64,000 nucleotides of DNA from Persephonella sp. IF05-L8 (lineage in GTDB: Bacteria > Aquificota > Aquificia > Aquificales > Hydrogenothermaceae), in contig NZ_JNLJ01000001.1 of the NCBI RefSeq assembly GCF_000703045.1, forward strand, positions 587,501 through 651,500. Reading direction: 5' to 3'. Made by a program: the position numbers and the translations under genes. Shown here in pieces: positions 59,709-64,000 of the stretch. How positions within the stretch are numbered: position 1 is the stretch's first letter; each line of letters starts with the position of its first letter. Below the pieces are notes generated by a model. It did not search any database and was not told the DNA's origin. It saw only the letters and a program-made list of their open reading frames with translations.

Positions 59709-60257
59709 TTAGTAAGATGTTAATTGTTGTTCTAATTTTCTTAAATATGTTTTAACAGAAGAATCCAGGATATAACTACCTGCTTTTACAATAATACCTG
59801 CTATTATTGAGGGGTCTTGCTTAACTTCAAATTCAACTTTTTTGCCTAATTTGTTCTCTACTGCTTTCTTAATTTCTTCCAGTAGGGGTTCATCTATAGG
59901 ATAAGCTGTTATTACCTCTCCTTTTACAGTGGCAAAGAATTTTTCAACCTCAAAGGAAAACTGGTCGGATATTTCCCTGAGTATATTTCCTTTATTGATT
60001 TTAACGATATATTTAAGGGCTTCTACTACATGTTCATTCAGAGATGCTTTTTCTGCAAGGAGATTGATTACTTTTTCTTTTTCTTCAAAAGGTAGTTGAG
60101 GATTTAAAATTAAATTTCTGAATGTTTTATCTTTTCTATATAAATCCTGTATCAGTGAAAGGTCATCAGCAACTTTTATTAAGACAGTTTCCTCTTTAGG
60201 AAGTTTATTTAGAAGAACTTTAACAACTCTTTTTAATACTTTTTTATCTACCTTCAA
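59709..60257 (-). CDS. atpH: ATP synthase F1 subunit delta
   Basis: Links the peripheral stalk to the top of F1 (OSCP equivalent). The 182-residue protein has the helical N-terminal domain and the conserved C-terminal IIAGIIVKAGSYILDSSVKTYLRKL region. Its order between atpF and atpA is standard. ATG at 60257. Confidence 0.94.
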   Translation of the reverse strand: MKVDKKVLKRVVKVLLNKLPKEETVLIKVADDLSLIQDLYRKDKTFRNLILNPQLPFEEKEKVINLLAEKASLNEHVVEALKYIVKINKGNILREISDQFSFEVEKFFATVKGEVITAYPIDEPLLEEIKKAVENKLGKKVEFEVKQDPSIIAGIIVKAGSYILDSSVKTYLRKLEQQLTSY

Positions 60258-60271
60258 CTTTAACCTCCATC

Positions 60272-60799
60272 TCAGGATATGCTTTTAAGTGTTTTGAGGA
60301 TTAATTCTTTCTCAACTTCTGGATTGGCTTTTTCTTTTACTATTTTTTCTGAAATTTCTATGGCTTTTTGAACTGCATATCTTCTAAGCTCGTTTTCTCC
60401 TCTTTTTATTTCTACCATTATGGTTTCTTTTGCTTGTTCTTTTATTCTCTGAGCAATCTCTTCAGCTTCTTTTAGAGCTGCTTCCCTTTCTTTTTTGGCT
60501 GTTTCTTCTGCTATTTTTAAACTTTCCTCAAATTTCTGTTTTGCATCTTCTAATTTTGCTTGAGCTTCTTCAAGTGCTTTTTTACTTTCTTCCTGGGCTT
60601 TCTGAGCTTCCTGAACTATAGATGCTACAGATTGTCTTCTGTTTTCAAGGGCAGGAGCTATCCATTTTTTGAAAACCCAGGCGAGAATAGCAAGCAAGAT
60701 AAGAGTATTAATGGTTTTCCATATCATTAAACTGCTATCTCCTCCCGAGGCAACAGACAGAGAGACTACCATCAGGTTTAGCAGAAAGATTTTTCTCAT
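60272..60799 (-). CDS. atpF: ATP synthase F0 subunit b
   Basis: Peripheral stalk subunit, 175 residues. The N-terminus (IFLLNLMVVSLSVASGG) looks like a cleavable signal peptide and precedes the true anchor helix (about 26-42, TINTLILLAILAWVF). A long Lys/Glu/Ala coiled coil follows. The start overlaps the b' gene stop (ATGA). Together with b' it should form a heterodimeric stalk. Confidence 0.93.
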   Translation of the reverse strand: MRKIFLLNLMVVSLSVASGGDSSLMIWKTINTLILLAILAWVFKKWIAPALENRRQSVASIVQEAQKAQEESKKALEEAQAKLEDAKQKFEESLKIAEETAKKEREAALKEAEEIAQRIKEQAKETIMVEIKRGENELRRYAVQKAIEISEKIVKEKANPEVEKELILKTLKSIS

Positions 60800-61239
60800 G
60801 CTGCTTTCTCCTTGAGAAGTAATTTTTCTGATATTTCTTCTGCGATTTTTTCTATTATCTTGTCCATTGTTTTCTTTTCTATTTCCACAGTCATTGCAAC
60901 TTCTTTCTTGGCATCTTCTATTTCTTTTTCAGCCTCTTGTTGTGCTTTTCTCAGGATGTTATTAACCATTTCTGTTGTCTCTTTGTGGTACTGCTCCATT
61001 ATTTTTTTGGATTCTTCCCGGGTTTGAGCAAGGATTTTGTCAACTTCTTCCAGGATTTTTTCTGTTTTTTTCTTGTTTTCTTCGGCTTCTGATAGAAGCT
61101 GCTCTACTGTTTTCTCCCTTTCGTCAAAGGCTTCAAGGTAAGGGTCAAAGTAGATTTTTTTCATAATAAACATAAATACAAGGAATATGGCAAGCTGCAC
61201 AAACAGAGTAATATCAGGTATTACATGAACCTCAGGCAT
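60796..61239 (-). CDS. atpF': ATP synthase F0 subunit b' (second b-type subunit)
   Basis: A second peripheral stalk subunit with a single N-terminal anchor helix (about 10-29, LFVQLAIFLVFMFIM), then a long charged coiled coil beginning DPYLEAFDERE. The start chosen is the ATG at 61239 (147 residues) with AGGAG upstream. A longer frame to 61269 lacks a ribosome site. A b/b' pair is known in Aquifex and in photosynthetic bacteria. Confidence 0.92.
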   Translation of the reverse strand: MPEVHVIPDITLFVQLAIFLVFMFIMKKIYFDPYLEAFDEREKTVEQLLSEAEENKKKTEKILEEVDKILAQTREESKKIMEQYHKETTEMVNNILRKAQQEAEKEIEDAKKEVAMTVEIEKKTMDKIIEKIAEEISEKLLLKEKAA

Positions 61240-61277
61240 TCTCCTAAGTCCTCCACAGATTGATTTCAATCTTAATT

Positions 61278-61307
61278 ATCATATCATAATAGTTGTATAA
61301 AGTTCAA
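61278..61307 (-). promoter_or_regulatory. Probable promoter of the atpF'-D operon
   Basis: On the minus strand, TTGAAC (61307-61302) and TATGAT (61283-61278) are separated by 18 bases, about 40 bases before the b' start. The rest of the gap to rnr (61308-61365) shows no further feature. Confidence 0.45.
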
Positions 61308-61365
61308 AGATATAGTGCTACATTTCGTTTGTATGTTTTGTGAATAGCCTTCTGAATAAAAATTT

Positions 61366-63468
61366 TTAGCTTTCCACATAAGAAAGGTCTAATTTTTTCA
61401 GGTCTTCGTCAACATTTTCAATTTTTACCTTAATTTTATCTCCAAGCCTGAAAATTTTGTCTTCGCTGATTAGTCTCTGGTTAAGTTCGTCATATTTGAA
61501 GTATCCTGGCAGTGTGGCAATTGGGATAAGACCTTCTATGAGGTATTTTTCTATTTCAACAAAAAGTCCAAAGGAAACAACTCCTGTGATAATTCCTTCA
61601 AATACTTCTCCAATATGATTTGTAAGAATTCTAAGTTTTAGTATTTCCAGTGCATCTCTTTCTGCATCATCGGCAACCCTTTCCATTTTGGAGCATTGTT
61701 TTGCTATTTCTTCAAGTTTGGCAGGAAGTGTCTGCAGGTCTTTCTTGGTAAACTTGCCTTTTATTGCTTTTTTGAGCATTCTGTGAACATTTATGTCTGC
61801 ATATCTTCTAATTGGTGATGTGAAATGGGTATAGCAATCTGAAGCAAGCCCAAAATGTCCTATATTTTCTGTAGAATATCTTGCCTGTCTCATGGTTCGT
61901 AGTGCCATAAATCTGACAAGGTTTTCCTCGGGTGTTCCTGCAACTTTTTCAAGGATTTTTTGAATGAATTTTGGTGTTATTTTTTCCGGGTATGAAACGT
62001 CATATCCAAGTCCTGCAACAAGGTCAACAAATTTTATAACTTTGTCTAAATCGGGTTCTTCGTGAATTCTGTATATGAATGGTAGCTCTTTTTTGAACAT
62101 ATGTCTTGCAACTGTTTCATTGGCAATTATCATAAATTCTTCTATTATTCGGTGTGCCAGATGTCTTTCGTAGGGAACAACATCATAAGGGTCTCCTGTT
62201 TCTGTAAATAATATCTGGCTTTCTGGCATATCAAAATCAATGCTTCCTCTTTTTTCCTTTGCTTTCATCAGGATTTTTGCCAGTTCTTCCATATATCTGA
62301 GGGGTTGGACAAGATTTGGGTATTTTTCTTCAAGTGCAGGGTCGCCAATGATAAGTCTCAAGGCCTCATCATAGGTGAGTTTTGCTTTACTTATAATCAC
62401 ACTTTCATATATATCGTAATCAACAACCTGTCCTTTTTTATTTATAAGCATCTCACAGGTAAAGGCATATTTTTTCTCATTTGGTCTTAAACTACATAGG
62501 TCGGCAGCAAGCCTTTCTGGTAGCATGTGAAGAGCTCTTTCAGGAAGATAGTATGTATTCCCCCTTTCAAAAGCCTCTTTATCTATTGCAGAGCCTTCTT
62601 TTACGTAATGGGATACATCTGCGATATGAACATAAAGTCGGTACAAATTGCCCTCTTTCTCTATTGCAACTGCGTCATCATGGTCTCTGGCAGATGGTGG
62701 GTCAATGGTGAAACATATTTGCTTGGTGAGGTCTTTTCTGTTTTTGGTTATTCTAACTGTTGATGGTAATTTTTCTGCTTCTTCTATTGCTTCTTTGGAG
62801 TGCTCTGTAGGGAGATTGTATTTCCTTGCAATAATTTCTGCTACTGTTAGTGTATTTTTTGTTTCACCTAAAATTTTGAGTATTTTTCCTTTACCACGAA
62901 CTCTGGGAGCAGGATACTGGGTTATTTCTACAACAACATAAGTTCCCGGTTCCAATTTATATTTTTTGGCTTCTTTTTTAGAAATATATATTTTATGGGG
63001 TAGAACAGTATCTGATAGTAAAACGTAATGACCTGTTCTGTCTTTATAATACCTTCCAACAGCTGTTTTTATTGCTCTTTCTATTACTTTTACTATCTTG
63101 GCTTCATCTTTTTTCCTTCTTTTAACTGCACGGGCAAGAACAATATCCCCGTCAAAAAGATATCTCATCTCTGGAGGAGGGATAAATAAGTCCTCCACCT
63201 CGTCCCCTATTATCAGAAATCCGTAGCCGCTTGGATGGGCTTCTACTTTACCTTCTATAAGATTGTCTTCCTTTTGTTTCCATTCTGTAAGCAGGTATTT
63301 CCCTTTTTCATATCTGATTATTTTTTTCTTCTGGAGTTTTTTGAGAAATTTACGGAGGATTTTTTTCTCAGATTTTGGAACCCCTAACTTTCTCTGGAGC
63401 ATTTTAAAATAAACAGGCTTACCTCTATGCTTTAGAAAATTAATAATATCTTTTTCTGTTATTTCCAT
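61366..63468 (-). CDS. rnr: Ribonuclease R
   Basis: Processive 3'-to-5' exoribonuclease of the RNase II/R family, 700 residues. An N-terminal winged-helix domain (about 1-65) and cold-shock domains (GYGFLIIGDEVEDLFIPP) are followed by the RNB catalytic domain with the Mg-binding DPPSARDHDDA. A C-terminal S1 domain (FEGIITGVVSFGLFVEI) comes last. The basic tail of E. coli RNase R is missing. ATG at 63468. It follows argD in the same direction. Confidence 0.95.
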   Translation of the reverse strand: MEITEKDIINFLKHRGKPVYFKMLQRKLGVPKSEKKILRKFLKKLQKKKIIRYEKGKYLLTEWKQKEDNLIEGKVEAHPSGYGFLIIGDEVEDLFIPPPEMRYLFDGDIVLARAVKRRKKDEAKIVKVIERAIKTAVGRYYKDRTGHYVLLSDTVLPHKIYISKKEAKKYKLEPGTYVVVEITQYPAPRVRGKGKILKILGETKNTLTVAEIIARKYNLPTEHSKEAIEEAEKLPSTVRITKNRKDLTKQICFTIDPPSARDHDDAVAIEKEGNLYRLYVHIADVSHYVKEGSAIDKEAFERGNTYYLPERALHMLPERLAADLCSLRPNEKKYAFTCEMLINKKGQVVDYDIYESVIISKAKLTYDEALRLIIGDPALEEKYPNLVQPLRYMEELAKILMKAKEKRGSIDFDMPESQILFTETGDPYDVVPYERHLAHRIIEEFMIIANETVARHMFKKELPFIYRIHEEPDLDKVIKFVDLVAGLGYDVSYPEKITPKFIQKILEKVAGTPEENLVRFMALRTMRQARYSTENIGHFGLASDCYTHFTSPIRRYADINVHRMLKKAIKGKFTKKDLQTLPAKLEEIAKQCSKMERVADDAERDALEILKLRILTNHIGEVFEGIITGVVSFGLFVEIEKYLIEGLIPIATLPGYFKYDELNQRLISEDKIFRLGDKIKVKIENVDEDLKKLDLSYVES

Positions 63469-63518
63469 ATACTCCCCTTAATATTTAGTCTTAATTAACA
63501 TATTAAGTTATAAATCGT

Positions 63519-64000
63519 TTATAGACAATCCTTTAGTATTTTTATTCCTTCTTCAATCTGCTGTTTTGTTATGATTAAGGGTGGAACAAATCGCAGAGTA
63601 TTTCCACCAGCAGTTCCTATAATAAGACCATTTTCAAGACATTTTTTTGCTATCTGGGATGCATCTTTTTCAGAAGGAAGAGGACAGCCTACCATAAGGC
63701 CTTTTCCTCTTGGTTTAAATCCAATGTCTGTCAGTAATTTTTTTAGATATTTTCCTTTTTCGGCTACTTCTTCTAAAAATCCTTTTTTCAGCACTTTATT
63801 TAAAACAACTTTTGCTGCCGCTGTGGCCAGATAATTTCCTCCAAATGTTGAACCATGTGTTCCCGGGGTAAATGAAGCAGCTATTTCCTCTTTTGCCAGA
63901 ACTGCACCTATTGGCACTCCTCCACCGAGGCCTTTTGCCAGTGTTATTATGTCAGGACATAGATCGTAATGCTGGTATGCAAATAGTTTTCCTGTTCTCC
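63519..64000 (-). CDS. argD: Acetylornithine aminotransferase, C-terminal part
   Basis: Partial gene running off the right edge of the window. The PLP enzyme transfers the amino group in arginine synthesis. The PLP lysine lies in ITLAKGLGGG (codons near 63940), followed by PIGAVLAKEE, HGSTFGGNYLATAAA, and a C-terminal domain ending in LRFVPPLIIT...ILKDCL. The frame is open to base 64000, so a GTG at 63917 is not the true start. Other class III aminotransferases (ornithine, 4-aminobutyrate) are possible but match less well. Confidence 0.88.
   Translation of the reverse strand, partial: RTGKLFAYQHYDLCPDIITLAKGLGGGVPIGAVLAKEEIAASFTPGTHGSTFGGNYLATAAAKVVLNKVLKKGFLEEVAEKGKYLKKLLTDIGFKPRGKGLMVGCPLPSEKDASQIAKKCLENGLIIGTAGGNTLRFVPPLIITKQQIEEGIKILKDCL

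Noticed and set aside
63519-63917. Short free-standing aminotransferase fragment starting at 63917
   Set aside because: The frame stays open with conserved ArgD sequence to the window edge, so it is a cut gene, not a truncated one.

Overview
The window looks like a chromosomal segment of a thermophilic Aquificota bacterium, most likely of the Persephonella/Sulfurihydrogenibium type (Hydrogenothermaceae). This is inferred from the low GC content, the Lys/Glu-rich proteins, an F-type ATP synthase with two different b-type stalk subunits and a signal-peptide-bearing c subunit (as in Aquifex), and an ordinary rnpA gene, which Aquifex itself lacks. No CRISPR array, insertion sequence, prophage or rRNA operon was seen, and no stretch over about 300 bases is without a gene.

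Layout. 1-2.7 kb: start of ppa, katG, tRNA-Asn. 2.7-7.8 kb: valS (with a large insertion), argG and a coupled unknown gene. 7.9-20 kb: a TPR gene, then a long leftward translation block rpsB-tsf-pyrH-frr-rimP-nusA-ylxR/Q-infB-rlmI-prmC-murA. 20-26 kb: an LptF/G-type permease, then guaB-two small genes-pgk-suhB-pheA. 26-30 kb: rightward thrC-MoaD-like-NIL-ppx-membrane gene, then tsaB, a lone flgM and a cysteine desulfurase. 31-39 kb: two transporters, ychF, a TauE/SafE permease, proS, a split YeeE/YedE sulfur transporter and tRNA-Ala. 39-47 kb: a TonB-receptor-like gene, tRNA-Arg and the leftward block rpmH-rnpA-yidD-yidC-mnmE-rho-rpmE-prfA. 47-61 kb: ATP synthase genes in two groups (atpB-usp-atpE and atpF'-F-H-A-G-D). 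Between them lie aroC, ctpA, tsaD, a multidomain c-di-GMP phosphodiesterase and a GTPase/Roadblock module. 61-64 kb: rnr and a partial argD.

Most genes are housekeeping: protein synthesis, cell wall, amino-acid and nucleotide synthesis, energy conservation. Genes are tightly packed, with many TAATG or ATGA junctions, frequent TTG/GTG starts and several convergent pairs that overlap at their 3' ends.

The points most worth a second look are: (1) ylxR and ylxQ forming one gene interrupted by a frameshift on a run of nine A; (2) a roughly 200-residue insertion between the two zinc-binding CxxC pairs of valyl-tRNA synthetase; (3) a conservon-like GTPase, small protein and Roadblock module beside an EAL protein that carries a probable globin-type sensor and a CZB zinc domain; (4) a small guaB/pgk-operon protein ending in an SSB-like acidic tip; (5) a truncated universal-stress-like protein between ATP synthase subunits a and c.
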